Positions 1 through 8,165 of a stretch of DNA of 64,000 nt are shown one piece after another; positions within the stretch are counted from its first letter, which is position 1, and each line of letters begins with the position of its first letter. The stretch is taken from assembly GCF_030815095.1 (NCBI RefSeq), contig NZ_JAUSWF010000005.1, positions 1-64,000 of the forward strand, read 5' to 3'. The notes beneath the pieces were generated by a model. It searched no databases. It saw nothing but the letters and a program-made list of their open reading frames with translations, and was not told the DNA's origin. Source of the stretch: Aedoeadaptatus ivorii (GTDB lineage: Bacteria; Bacillota; Clostridia; Tissierellales; Peptoniphilaceae). Both the position numbers and the translations under genes were made by a program.

Positions 1-6
1 ATTCAT
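1..6 (-). CDS. start of a gene leaving the window (5' end only)
   Basis: Read on the minus strand, positions 6 to 4 form an ATG preceded by a strong AGGAGG ribosome binding site with four bases of spacing (AGGAGGAACGATG). A gene therefore probably starts here and runs off the left edge. Only two codons (Met-Asn) are inside the window, so no function can be given. The terminator at about 99-126 isolates it from the gene to its right. Confidence 0.5.
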
Positions 7-98
7 CGTTCCTCCTGGTTGATTGGTTTTTGTCGACATAATTTTACCAGAAAACGGTGAATCATTTTTTGTTGCACTTAGATTGTAAATTCAAGGCA

Positions 99-126
99 CA
101 AAAAACGCCGCCCTGTACCGGCGGCG
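99..126 (-). terminator. rho-independent terminator of the membrane glycosyltransferase gene
   Basis: A seven-base-pair GC stem (CGCCGCC at 106-112 with GGCGGCG at 120-126) is followed, reading on the minus strand, by a run of six T (100-105). It lies about 170 bases past the stop of the glycosyltransferase gene; I see no gene in the bases between. Confidence 0.7.
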
Positions 127-292
127 CTTTGGGGCGTAAAAGACGCCCTTTCGTCTACACATGACATTTGACAACATAGAATATAGGAAGGAGTGTATCG
201 GGTAGACGATTGACTTTGGAGGTAAATGATATGTTGTATCATCTACTGATTTCATGATATCGTCTTTTCCTCGAAATTGCAAGGGGAAATTT

Positions 293-1642
293 TCAAATTC
301 CGAAACTTTTTTTAAGCCGGCGGCGCCGCACCATGCGCCCGATTCCGTAGACAAAGGCGGCAAATCCCAGCCCCAATGCGATATACCGATAGGGCAAGAG
401 CGTCTGTGCATAGCGGTCGAAGACGTAGGCGTAGGCGTACATGTAGATCTGGATCCAATACATGAGGAGGACAAATAAGACTTCCTTGACGTACTTTCGG
501 CAGACGATCGCCACCACGAGGGCGAACATGGACAGGTAAAACTCGACGGTTCGCGAGAATATGATGGGGTCTTTGGTATGGGGCACCACTTCGTCCCAAT
601 AAAAGGTCTCGAAGAGCATCTTCTGCGGCTTGAGCAAGAAATAGCTCCGCAGCATGGAATCGCGGTCGTGCTTCCACCAATAGTCCATGCGCAGCCGCGC
701 CCGCGCCTCGTCGCCCTTCATATAGAAGAATCGGAGGTGCTTTTCGCTCATTTTTCCCTCGTCGTCCACCAGATGGGCGTATTTTTCCATAAGCGGCTCG
801 GTCACCTGCGCATTGTAGTCGAAGGCCTCATCGGGCGGGTAGCCCTCGCCCTGATAGGTGCCCAAGAGCAGCGGGTTGCCGATGCCGTATGTAAGGGGGA
901 TCCGTTCCTCAAAGTGGTAGTAATTGCGTATGCTCCAGGGCACGATAAAGAGCGCGAGGAGCACCAGGCCGATAAAGCTCTGCAAATACAGCGTCGTCGA
1001 CGGGTATTTCTTGAGCGCCAAGTAGGGGATCGGCGCCACAAAGTAAAACATCGCCTGGGCTTTAAGCATCAGACAGCAAAACGCCGCCAAAAAGACGATG
1101 ACAAAACTGCCCCAGTCTCTGTGCTTCGCCATGCGAAAGACGCCGTAGAGATAGAGGCATGTGAGCATCATAAAGGGCGTCTCGGACAAGATCAGATTGT
1201 CCTGCCAGGCGAAATCGGGGGTAAAGAAAAACAGCGTCGGCAATAGCGCCGCGTATTTCGGCGCCCATTCCCGAATGGCGAGATACAGAAACCACGGCGC
1301 CAAGGTGCCCATAATACACCAGAGCACTTTGAGGGCGAGCCACAGCCTCTCTCCCGTGCCGAAAAAGGGCACAAAGAGCGAGATCAACGCCGGCATGCCC
1401 GGCATAATCTGCGCCGATACGACCCCGTGCATGGTGAGGGTCTTGGTTTCGTAGAGGGTAATCCCCGCCTTGACATAGCTCAAATCGTCGCTTTCCAGTG
1501 AATATGTAGGGCCCAGGTGAGAGAGCATATACAGGCGTTCAAAGAGGAGGAGCAGTAGGATCAGGATCATGATCCAATGCTCTCTAAAAAAATGTTTGCG
1601 TTTGATGCGTACCGCGCCTTCCACGGCATCCCTTCCCTTCAA
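293..1642 (-). CDS. multi-pass membrane glycosyltransferase, GT39/GT83-like
   Basis: This 449-residue protein looks like a polyprenyl-phosphate-sugar dependent glycosyltransferase of the GT-C fold (PMT/ArnT type), which moves a sugar from a lipid carrier to an acceptor outside the membrane. A first membrane helix (about 22-40) is followed by an extracytoplasmic loop with the acidic ESDD motif at 50-53, where family members hold catalytic acidic residues. About nine more hydrophobic segments follow, then a soluble loop around 250-340 and a final basic Arg/Lys-rich tail. It stands alone between two terminated units, so the acceptor cannot be inferred. Family is fairly sure; substrate unknown. 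Confidence 0.72.
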   Translation of the reverse strand: MKGRDAVEGAVRIKRKHFFREHWIMILILLLLLFERLYMLSHLGPTYSLESDDLSYVKAGITLYETKTLTMHGVVSAQIMPGMPALISLFVPFFGTGERLWLALKVLWCIMGTLAPWFLYLAIREWAPKYAALLPTLFFFTPDFAWQDNLILSETPFMMLTCLYLYGVFRMAKHRDWGSFVIVFLAAFCCLMLKAQAMFYFVAPIPYLALKKYPSTTLYLQSFIGLVLLALFIVPWSIRNYYHFEERIPLTYGIGNPLLLGTYQGEGYPPDEAFDYNAQVTEPLMEKYAHLVDDEGKMSEKHLRFFYMKGDEARARLRMDYWWKHDRDSMLRSYFLLKPQKMLFETFYWDEVVPHTKDPIIFSRTVEFYLSMFALVVAIVCRKYVKEVLFVLLMYWIQIYMYAYAYVFDRYAQTLLPYRYIALGLGFAAFVYGIGRMVRRRRLKKSFGI

Positions 1643-1669
1643 AAAAAATTTCGCGATTGCGGTAAGACT

Positions 1670-1708
1670 CTACCATACAGAATACCACCTTTCTTTCAAC
1701 TATGGTAG
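1670..1708. promoter_or_regulatory. inverted repeat in the divergent promoter region
   Basis: CTACCATA at 1670-1677 and TATGGTAG at 1701-1708 form a perfect 8-base inverted repeat with a 23-base spacer, placed between the divergent glycosyltransferase and CofE-like genes. The right arm overlaps an extended -10-like TGGTAGAAT (1703-1711) facing the CofE-like gene. It may be an operator or a hairpin; no regulator is assigned. Confidence 0.35.
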
Positions 1709-1753
1709 AATAGAAGCAGATTTTATATTGACACGAAAGAGGAGATTGCGATT

Positions 1754-2935
1754 ATGAAACGATATATTGGAACGACGACCCGAGGCATACGCCTGCCCAT
1801 CGTCCGCGAAGGCGACGACCTGGTAGAGGTGGTCTTCGACTCGGTGGTAAAAGCCGTAGAATCCGAAGACATCCCCGTTCGGGACAAAGACATCATTTGC
1901 GTCACCGAATCCCTGCTCGCCCGATGTCAGGGCAACTACGCCACCGTCGACGAAATCGCCGAAGATGTGGCCGGCAAATTCCCCGGCCCCTTCGGCGTCG
2001 TCTTTCCGATCCTGTCCAGGAACCGTTTCTCTACGATTCTGAATGGACTCGCCAAGAGCGGCCGAAAACTCCACATTCTGTTGAGCTTTCCCTCCGACGA
2101 AGTGGGCAACCACCTTATGGACGACAACAAGCTCTACGGCGCCAAGATCAACCCCTATACCGACGTGCTGAGCGAAGAAGAATACAGACGACACTTCGGC
2201 GAAGAAGTCAAACACGAATTTACGGGCATCGACTACGTAAAGCTCTATAAACAAATCGCGCCTGACAGCGAAATCTACTTCTCCAACGATCCCCGCACCA
2301 TCCTTTCCTATACCGAGGACATCCTCGTGGCCAGCATTCACAGCCGCAACTTTATCAAGCGCGAGCTGAAAGACAACGGCGCCCACCTCGTCTACGGCCT
2401 CGACGACATCCTCTCCGATCCCTCCGACGTCCACGGCTATAACGAAGAATACGGCCTTTTGGGCAGCAATATGGCCGGTGAAGAAAAGGTCAAACTCTTC
2501 CCCAGAGACGGCATGCCCTTTGTAGAAGAGTTGCAAAAACGCCTGAACGCGCACTTCGGCGTGCATATGGAAGTGATGATCTACGGCGACGGCGCCTTTA
2601 AGGACCCGGTGGGCAAGATTTGGGAACTGGCCGACCCGGTCGTATCCCCCGCCTATACCGACGGACTGGAAGGCACGCCGAGCGAACTCAAAATGAAGTA
2701 CCTCGCCGATACCGAACTCAAGGATCTCCCCAAAGAGGAGATGGAAAGGGTCATCGTCGAACGGATCCACGAAAAAGATCAGGATCTCTTGGGCAAGGAC
2801 GAAACCCTGGGCACCACCCCCCGGCGCCTCACCGACCTCTTGGGCTCTTTGGCCGACCTCACCTCGGGAAGCGGCGACAAGGGTACCCCCGTCGTCCTGG
2901 TACAGGGCTATTTCGACAACTATTCCAATATGTAA
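1754..2935 (+). CDS. CofE-like (coenzyme F420:L-glutamate ligase domain) protein
   Basis: The 393-residue product matches the family of F420-0:gamma-glutamyl ligase domain proteins found in many Bacillota that have no F420. The N-terminal part carries the typical pattern: substrate-channel beginning near 20 (REGDDLVEVV), then RDKDIICVTESLLARCQGN at about 43-61, which corresponds to the D-G-D-x-L-V-V-T-S-K region of CofE. The ribosome site GAGGAG lies just before ATG 1754. It is monocistronic, closed by a hairpin at 2951. True F420 chemistry is unlikely in this organism because no other cofactor F420 gene is seen; the actual amide-forming reaction is unknown. Confidence 0.65.
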   Translation: MKRYIGTTTRGIRLPIVREGDDLVEVVFDSVVKAVESEDIPVRDKDIICVTESLLARCQGNYATVDEIAEDVAGKFPGPFGVVFPILSRNRFSTILNGLAKSGRKLHILLSFPSDEVGNHLMDDNKLYGAKINPYTDVLSEEEYRRHFGEEVKHEFTGIDYVKLYKQIAPDSEIYFSNDPRTILSYTEDILVASIHSRNFIKRELKDNGAHLVYGLDDILSDPSDVHGYNEEYGLLGSNMAGEEKVKLFPRDGMPFVEELQKRLNAHFGVHMEVMIYGDGAFKDPVGKIWELADPVVSPAYTDGLEGTPSELKMKYLADTELKDLPKEEMERVIVERIHEKDQDLLGKDETLGTTPRRLTDLLGSLADLTSGSGDKGTPVVLVQGYFDNYSNM

Positions 2936-2950
2936 TTTCGAGCATACAAA

Positions 2951-2976
2951 AGAGCGACTCCCGTCGCTCTTTTTGT
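2951..2976 (+). terminator. rho-independent terminator of the CofE-like gene
   Basis: AGAGCGAC (2951-2958) pairs with GTCGCTCT (2963-2970) around a four-base loop, followed by TTTTTG. Confidence 0.85.
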
Positions 2977-2993
2977 ATACGCATCTCCGCACT

Positions 2994-3027
2994 AAAAAAC
3001 CGCCCCTTTGCAAAGGGGCGGTTTTTG
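2994..3027. terminator. bidirectional terminator between convergent genes
   Basis: A perfect 24-base palindrome (2999-3022, ACCGCCCCTTTG and its complement) has A6 on the left and T5 on the right, so it can stop transcription from both directions. It mainly serves the minus-strand CC/Se-motif gene. Confidence 0.85.
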
Positions 3028-3032
3028 TATCT

Positions 3033-3338
3033 TCAGTATTCCGATTCGGCGTTGGCGACATAGAGGGTGGTGATGCCCAAAAATCGCTCCGCGTCGATGC
3101 GCACCACGCCGTCGTCGACATTGGTGTAATAGGGATAGTATACGTCGATGCCGTCAACGGTGGTCTTTTTGTAGACATTGGCATCCCGCGTGGGCTTGCC
3201 CTTCGAGACCGAAGCATTTCGGATGCCCGGGGCGCCGCAGCAGCCGGAAGCGATCACGTCTACGGAGATGGCGTCGATGCCTTTTTTCTTCAAATATTCC
3301 ATGGCGGCCGGTGCAATGGCCGCGTCTTTTGCCAACAT
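3033..3338 (-). CDS. small CC/Se-motif (HesB-like) protein
   Basis: A 101-residue protein with an adjacent cysteine pair in SGCCGAPGI (about residues 31-39). This resembles the small Bacillota proteins, related to the HesB/IscA fold, in which the second cysteine of the pair is selenocysteine in some species; here both positions are coded as cysteine. Such proteins are usually guessed to have redox or Fe-S related roles, but the function is unknown. It lies 41 bases downstream of the decayed pirin gene on the same strand and ends at a bidirectional terminator. Family assignment is from motif memory only. Confidence 0.55.
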   Translation of the reverse strand: MLAKDAAIAPAAMEYLKKKGIDAISVDVIASGCCGAPGIRNASVSKGKPTRDANVYKKTTVDGIDVYYPYYTNVDDGVVRIDAERFLGITTLYVANAESEY

Positions 3339-3379
3339 AGTGCTACTCGTTTCTGTTCGGCGAAATCTATGCGCCGGAT

Positions 3380-3918
3380 TTACTTCGTCTCGGTTTCGTA
3401 ATCGGCCTTTTGGCGAATAAAGTTGCCGCTCCGCAAGTCGGAAAACGCCTCTTGAATCTCTTCGTCGGTGTTCATAACGATGGGTCCGCCCCAGGCGATG
3501 GGCTCTTTGAGGGCGAGGGAGCTCATAAAGAGGATATAGCTCTCGTCGCTGAGACCTTCGACGGTGATCGAATCGCCCTCGGACACCTTGACCGCGGTTT
3601 TTTCGGGGATCTCTTCACCGGCGATCTTCGCGTCGCCCAAGAGGGTAAAGAGCATTACCGAACGCGCGGGGTCGGTTTCGATGGTGAGGGATTTCCCCTT
3701 TTGAATGTGGATGTCGTAGTAGTCTAGGGGCAAATACTCGCTTTGATGGCCCGTATGCCCGCCCGATAGTCTTCCGGATTTTCGCTGTCGAAGGAATCGA
3801 GCATCAAAATGGGGTCGAAGGCCTCCATGGTGCCCGGGCCGAGTACGCGTACCAAATGCACGCCGGCGCCGTCGATGGCCGCCTTACCGCGAACTTTTTA
3901 TGTTACTTTTCTTTCCAT
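3380..3918 (-). pseudogene. pirin-family gene, internally deleted
   Basis: Two fragments of one pirin gene are visible. The N-terminal part (about 3918 down to 3745) reads MERKVT, a TAA stop, then KVRGKAAIDGAGVHLVRV and onward through GPGTMEAFDP and ENPEDYRAG, the standard pirin N-terminus. The C-terminal part (open frame 3733-3380, in another frame) ends with PIAWGGPIVMNTDEEI, the pirin C-terminal signature. Roughly 110-130 residues are missing between, including the His-rich metal site (HPHRG region) of the first cupin. A stop at codon 7, a frame change and the lost metal site all argue for a dead gene. The 117-residue C-terminal frame could still be translated. Confidence 0.8.
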
Positions 3919-4011
3919 TGGTATACTCCCTTCCGTTGCTTATCAGTTGTACATCACTTATACCCTTTTCGTGGAGATTTAACCGCGGCGAAAGGGCGCG
4001 CCGGTGGCCAC

Positions 4012-4036
4012 AAAAAAACTCCGCCCGAAGGCGGAG
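4012..4036 (-). terminator. rho-independent terminator of murJ
   Basis: CTCCGCC (4019-4025) pairs with GGCGGAG (4030-4036); on the minus strand it is followed by seven T (4012-4018), just past the murJ stop. Confidence 0.85.
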
Positions 4037-4040
4037 AGTA

Positions 4041-5600
4041 TTAAGCGGCTTTTCGCTGCAAGTATTTGATGCGCACGATCTTTTTGATGTCCTTGGCTTC
4101 TTTGAGGCCCAAGAAGTCGAGGATTACAAAGTACAGTACCGCGGAGAGGCCGACGGTTACGAGGAAATACAAGAGCTTTAGGCTCGTGCTCGTTCCGATA
4201 AAGCCCGCGCCGAAATTGTAGAAGTAGTAGGCGAATACGCCCATAATCGCCGATGCGATCACGGTCTTTGCGGTGATCTTGACATAGCTTTTCATGCCGA
4301 TATGGCCGAGCTTCTTCCACAAGAGATAGAAGGAGACGCCGGTGACGACGGTCTGGGCGATCGAGACGGAAAGCGCCAGGCCGTTGATCCCCATAAACCG
4401 CACCAGGACGAGGTTGCAGCCCACGTTAAACAATACATTGATGACCCCGAGATAGAAGGGCGTCTTGGTATCTTCCAAACTGTAGAAGACCCGGTTCTGC
4501 ACATTGTTCACCGAAATCGAGACCAATGCCAGGGTGTAAAAGCGCAGGCAGATCGCCGTCGCGTCCGCATCCGCCGGGGTAAAGGCGCCGCGCATAAAGG
4601 CGAGTTCCACGATGGGACGCGCGAGGACGATCAGTCCCGCCATGGCGGGAATGGTGATGAGGAGCACGGAACGCACGGAGCCGTTCATGATCTTTTTGCC
4701 CTTCTCCATATCGCCCTCGTCGAATGCCTTGCTCATGGCGGGGTAGATGACCGAGGTGATGGCGGTGATAAAGATTCCGATCACCAGTACATTCAGCTTG
4801 TTGGCGTAGTCCAGCCGGCTCATAGAACCCGATACCAAACCCGATGCCAGAGCGCGGTTGACCAGGGTGTTGATATTGTTGACGCTGACGGTGATAATGG
4901 CGGGAATCGCCAGCAAAAGCGTCTGCTTGGTGTGCCGATCCGACAGGTCGAGTATGGGCCGAAACCGATACCCGGTGCGGTACGAACCGTAGATGACGGC
5001 GATAAACTCCGCCACCACCGCGAGCACCGAGACGACGGTAAGCCCGTAGATGCCGAATTGCGAAGACATGGTGAACAGATACACCAGGTAGACCGTATTC
5101 AGCCAGATGGGGACCGATGCGGCGATGCCGAAGCGATTGTGAAAGTGGAGATAGCCGGTAAAGATCCCCTCGTAGGCGGAAAAGACGATGACCGGCATAC
5201 CCAGCTGAATGAGCTGTATGGTCAGCGCCTTGGTGCGCGGATCAAAGCGCGGCCCCACCAACATGGCGAGAAACGGCGCCCCGACGATGCCCAGAAGCAT
5301 TATGCCCAAGGTAAGTAAGCTCACGATCACAAATATGTTGTTGGTAAAGCGGTGTTTTCCCTCTTCGCCCTGTTCCGAAAACACCGATTGGAGTCCGGGG
5401 ATAAAGACCGTACTGATCCCCATAACGATGTACATACTGACGGTGGACGTGGCGGATTGTGCCGCCACAAAGGCGTCTTTTTCGTATCCCGCGCCGAATA
5501 CCGCCGCTACGAGGGACTCCCTGCCGAATCCCATCATCTTCCCGATCAGGGAAAATAGGATAATCAGCCCCGTAGACTTTGCGATGGATGTCTTTTTCAT
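4041..5600 (-). CDS. murJ: lipid II flippase MurJ (MviN family)
   Basis: A 519-residue polytopic membrane protein of the MOP superfamily. It moves lipid II, the peptidoglycan precursor, across the cytoplasmic membrane. The N-terminus has the family pattern: short basic start, helix with GLIILFSLIGKMMGFGRE (about 11-28) where the conserved arginine sits, then FGAGYEKDAF. Fourteen hydrophobic segments are expected and the length is normal for MurJ (500-550). A TGGTATAAT extended -10 on the minus strand at 5622-5630 lies 22 bases upstream of the ATG, so the gene has its own promoter. It ends at a strong terminator. Confidence 0.88.
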   Translation of the reverse strand: MKKTSIAKSTGLIILFSLIGKMMGFGRESLVAAVFGAGYEKDAFVAAQSATSTVSMYIVMGISTVFIPGLQSVFSEQGEEGKHRFTNNIFVIVSLLTLGIMLLGIVGAPFLAMLVGPRFDPRTKALTIQLIQLGMPVIVFSAYEGIFTGYLHFHNRFGIAASVPIWLNTVYLVYLFTMSSQFGIYGLTVVSVLAVVAEFIAVIYGSYRTGYRFRPILDLSDRHTKQTLLLAIPAIITVSVNNINTLVNRALASGLVSGSMSRLDYANKLNVLVIGIFITAITSVIYPAMSKAFDEGDMEKGKKIMNGSVRSVLLITIPAMAGLIVLARPIVELAFMRGAFTPADADATAICLRFYTLALVSISVNNVQNRVFYSLEDTKTPFYLGVINVLFNVGCNLVLVRFMGINGLALSVSIAQTVVTGVSFYLLWKKLGHIGMKSYVKITAKTVIASAIMGVFAYYFYNFGAGFIGTSTSLKLLYFLVTVGLSAVLYFVILDFLGLKEAKDIKKIVRIKYLQRKAA

Positions 5601-5621
5601 ACTGCCTCCTCACGAACCTCC

Positions 5622-5630
5622 ATTATACCA
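5622..5630 (-). promoter_or_regulatory. extended -10 promoter of murJ
   Basis: On the minus strand the bases read TGGTATAAT, a perfect extended -10 (TGnTATAAT). No good -35 is visible at 17 bases. It is followed by GGAGG ahead of the murJ start. Confidence 0.5.
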
Positions 5631-5673
5631 AAAACCCCCGCGGCGATTCCTAAAATCTCCCTAAGATCTGCGC

Positions 5674-5703
5674 AAAAAAACCGAATTCGCTGGGAATCCG
5701 GTT
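5674..5703 (-). terminator. rho-independent terminator of the namZ-like gene
   Basis: On the minus strand ACCGGATTC and GAATTCGGT form a 9-base stem with one mismatch and a five-base loop, followed by seven T. Confidence 0.7.
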
Positions 5704-5710
5704 TCGGGTG

Positions 5711-7336
5711 CTATTGATACAGCAGATAGGGCGCCCGCTCGGCGCGAAATGCCTCCACATCGCTTTGGTAGGCCGCGACGATCTCCTCGGGACTCTTTCG
5801 GGCGCGGAACATCTCGGCGATGGTCTCGGAGCCCTGAATCAGATAAAACATACTGTAGGGCTTTTTGAGCGTCGGCACGTTGATGGGCCGCATCTGATTG
5901 GCCACCGCCAGGGTGTAGATGCCCGTACGGGCGGGGTTAAAGCTGTGGGGATCGGTGACCTCTACGCGTACGCCGCCGCGGGATCCCTTGGGTGCCGCCA
6001 CAAAGCGCACGCCGGGAAGGTTCTTCGCGTTCAGCCTCCTTGCGTATTCGGCGGAGTTCATGTTTTTTCCGCCGACCCAGTGAAACTTTTCGTCCTGGCC
6101 GATACCGGTCTCTTCGCCGCTCCCCGTAGCCATATACAAAAAGGCGCTGGAGAGGTTGGGAATATTCGGACTGGTCTGGGCGAAAGGCAGGCCCGTGTCC
6201 TGCCACACCATATCGCGGCGCCAGTTCTTTAAGGGCACCACGGTGAGATCGGCGCCGATCTCGCGATTGAAGAACTGCCCCAACTCGCCGGCGGTCATGC
6301 CGTGGGCCATGGGCATCTTGTCGATCCCCACAAAGCTCTTAAAGCGCGTCTCGCGCAAAAAGCCCTCGACGATCTCGCCGCCCAGCGGATTGGGGCGATC
6401 CAGTACGACGATGGGAATGCCGTTTTCTTTCGCCGCCACCATGGCGTTTTGTAGGGTGGAGATATAGGTATAGGTGCGGCTCCCGATGTCCTGCATATCG
6501 TAGAGGAGCACATCGATGCCCTTGAGCATTTCCTTGGAGGGCTTGCGGGTGGGCCCGTAGAGACTGTAGACGGGCAGATTCATATTTTTGTCGAAATAGC
6601 TCGCCACATAGGCGCCCGCCTTCTGCTTGCCGTCGAGGCCGTGCTCGGGGCTATAGAGGGCGACGAGTTGTGCACCGGGATACGCCTTCAGCTTTTCGGC
6701 GACCGGGCGCCCTTCGGCGTCCACCCCGGTCTGGTTAGTGATCAGTCCGACGCGCTTTCCGTCGATAAGGTGCTTGTACTCGGTCAACAGCCGCTCGTTT
6801 CCGAGAACCACGCGTCCCGCCTCCGGTGCGGGTTGGGGCGCGGGGTCGTTCTTGGGAACGTAGGACGGCGTCTCAACGATAGCGCGGTTATTCGCCTTGT
6901 CGTAGCGAACCCTAAAGCCCAAAATCTCGCCCATATCCCGCAGGCGGAAATAGTTAAAGCCGTGGATATTGTAGCAGGCCTGCATGCGGTCTTGGGGAGA
7001 TTTGCCCAGGACGATCAGCTGCATCTCTTTTTTGAGCGCCCGCTCCCGTGCGCCGCCGGACCGGTCGCCGGGGAAAGAGCGGTAGCGTTCTTCGGTGTTT
7101 ACGGTGATGACGCGATTGTTGCCGTCGAGGGAAAAATCGAGCTTTCCCGCAAAAACCGCCGCGAGATCCCGCAGGCGGTAATAGTTGTTGTCGTGTATGT
7201 TGTAGCCCTTCAGATCCGTCACTTCGCCGTCTACGACGAGGGTCTGGGGGCTCTGAATTCCCTCTGCGCGCTCCGCCCGCACCGTTACGGGGAACAGGAG
7301 GAAAAACGCGAGGAATATAGAAAATAATTTCTTCAT
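5711..7336 (-). CDS. namZ: secreted exo-beta-N-acetylmuramidase (NamZ, DUF1343) with stalk-like domain
   Basis: A 541-residue exported protein. Residues 1-21 are a signal peptide ending VRA. Residues 30-155 hold two repeats like the copper amine oxidase N-terminal (stalk) domain, with YNIHDNNYYRLRDLA at 45-59 and YNIHGFNYFRLRDMG at 122-136. A proline-rich linker (163-174) leads to a DUF1343 domain with LITNQTG (198-204), YSPEHGL (about 230) and YDMQDIGSRTYTY (about 282-294). DUF1343 enzymes such as NamZ remove terminal MurNAc from peptidoglycan fragments, so a role in wall turnover or recycling is likely. The stalk repeats probably bind or position the enzyme at the surface. A minus-strand TATAAT lies about 20 bases before the start. 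Confidence 0.82.
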   Translation of the reverse strand: MKKLFSIFLAFFLLFPVTVRAERAEGIQSPQTLVVDGEVTDLKGYNIHDNNYYRLRDLAAVFAGKLDFSLDGNNRVITVNTEERYRSFPGDRSGGARERALKKEMQLIVLGKSPQDRMQACYNIHGFNYFRLRDMGEILGFRVRYDKANNRAIVETPSYVPKNDPAPQPAPEAGRVVLGNERLLTEYKHLIDGKRVGLITNQTGVDAEGRPVAEKLKAYPGAQLVALYSPEHGLDGKQKAGAYVASYFDKNMNLPVYSLYGPTRKPSKEMLKGIDVLLYDMQDIGSRTYTYISTLQNAMVAAKENGIPIVVLDRPNPLGGEIVEGFLRETRFKSFVGIDKMPMAHGMTAGELGQFFNREIGADLTVVPLKNWRRDMVWQDTGLPFAQTSPNIPNLSSAFLYMATGSGEETGIGQDEKFHWVGGKNMNSAEYARRLNAKNLPGVRFVAAPKGSRGGVRVEVTDPHSFNPARTGIYTLAVANQMRPINVPTLKKPYSMFYLIQGSETIAEMFRARKSPEEIVAAYQSDVEAFRAERAPYLLYQ

Positions 7337-7455
7337 GAACGACTCCTTTCCCGTCTATTATAAGCCCTTTTTTCGAAAAAGATGTCGAACGAGCCGGTTT
7401 GACTTAAATTTGAAATGAAAAATAGTCTATGTAGAGACGGAAAGGCGAACACGCC

Positions 7456-7944
7456 TTAGCGGTTTTTTCTGCGCCGGCGCCGCTGTTCGTCGCGCACTTC
7501 GCGGAGGCGGTCGGATTCGTTAAAGAGCTCGTCGACGGTCTCCATGGACTTCAGCAAAAACCGAAGATCGCCGTCGGTAAGATACTCGCCGAGCTTGTCG
7601 TAGAGCGGCGCGAGCATGGAGCGAAACTCCTCCACATAGCCATCGCCCTTTTCGGTCAAAAAAACATAGACGATGCGCGAATCCTCCGTCGATCGCTCTC
7701 GGTATACGAAGCCCTTTTCCTCGAGCACCGTACAGATCTTCGAGATATTGCCATGGTCGCGGTGCAGGGATCGGGCGATGGAGCGGATCGAGGTATCCTC
7801 TAGAGCGTCGATCTGTCCCAAGACGAGAAACTGCAACTGCGTAAGGGAGTAGCGGGCGGAAAAATAGTCGGTCAGCGCACTCCGGGTGTCGCATGCCTCT
7901 TTAATCAGCCGCCAATAGGTCCACATAAATTCTCTTGTATCCAC
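7456..7944 (-). CDS. MarR-family transcriptional regulator
   Basis: A 162-residue winged-helix protein. Residues about 30-65 give the first helices, then TSIRSIARSLHRDHGNISK (about 51-69) forms the helix-turn-helix recognition region, followed by the wing VYRERSTEDSRIVYVFLTEKG, with the DxR motif typical of MarR proteins. The C-terminus is very basic. MarR proteins commonly repress their own gene and a neighbour. A perfect palindrome sits in its own promoter region at 7979-7995. The next gene downstream on the same strand is namZ, 120 bases away, so co-regulation is possible but not shown. Confidence 0.82.
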   Translation of the reverse strand: MDTREFMWTYWRLIKEACDTRSALTDYFSARYSLTQLQFLVLGQIDALEDTSIRSIARSLHRDHGNISKICTVLEEKGFVYRERSTEDSRIVYVFLTEKGDGYVEEFRSMLAPLYDKLGEYLTDGDLRFLLKSMETVDELFNESDRLREVRDEQRRRRRKNR

Positions 7945-7978
7945 AATGTCCCCCCTTCTTCGGTGTGAAATTTATAGA

Positions 7979-7995
7979 AATTATTCTGAATAATT
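7979..7995. promoter_or_regulatory. palindromic operator candidate upstream of marR
   Basis: AATTATTCTGAATAATT is a perfect 17-base palindrome with one central base, 35 bases upstream of the MarR start and next to a TATAAA -10-like sequence. Its size and position fit an autoregulatory MarR dimer site. Confidence 0.55.
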
Positions 7996-8131
7996 ATATA
8001 CGTAATCTCTATTGGATTATATCATACGGGGTAGCGAAAAAAATATGTTTTTACCCCGATTTCTTTCTATTTTTTTATATATTCTTGTTAAATACCGCCT
8101 TTCCTTCGGCTCTCTGTCCGAAAAAGGTGAT

Positions 8132-8165
8132 AAAAATAGAACATGCAGATACATGTTCTATTTTT
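8132..8165. terminator. long inverted repeat at the end of the suf operon (possible terminator)
   Basis: AAAAATAGAACATG (8132-8145) and its exact complement (8152-8165) flank a six-base loop. On the minus strand the second arm ends in five T, so it can act as a weak, AT-rich terminator for sufU; the sufU stop codon (8158-8160) lies inside it. Confidence 0.55.

Noticed and set aside
1700..3217. A 505-codon open frame on the minus strand, and other long antisense frames (for example 4302-5318 plus and 9747-10970 plus).
   Set aside because: They lie opposite well-supported genes (CofE-like, murJ, sufS/sufD), have no recognisable domains and no ribosome sites, and are typical of antisense frames in GC-rich coding DNA.
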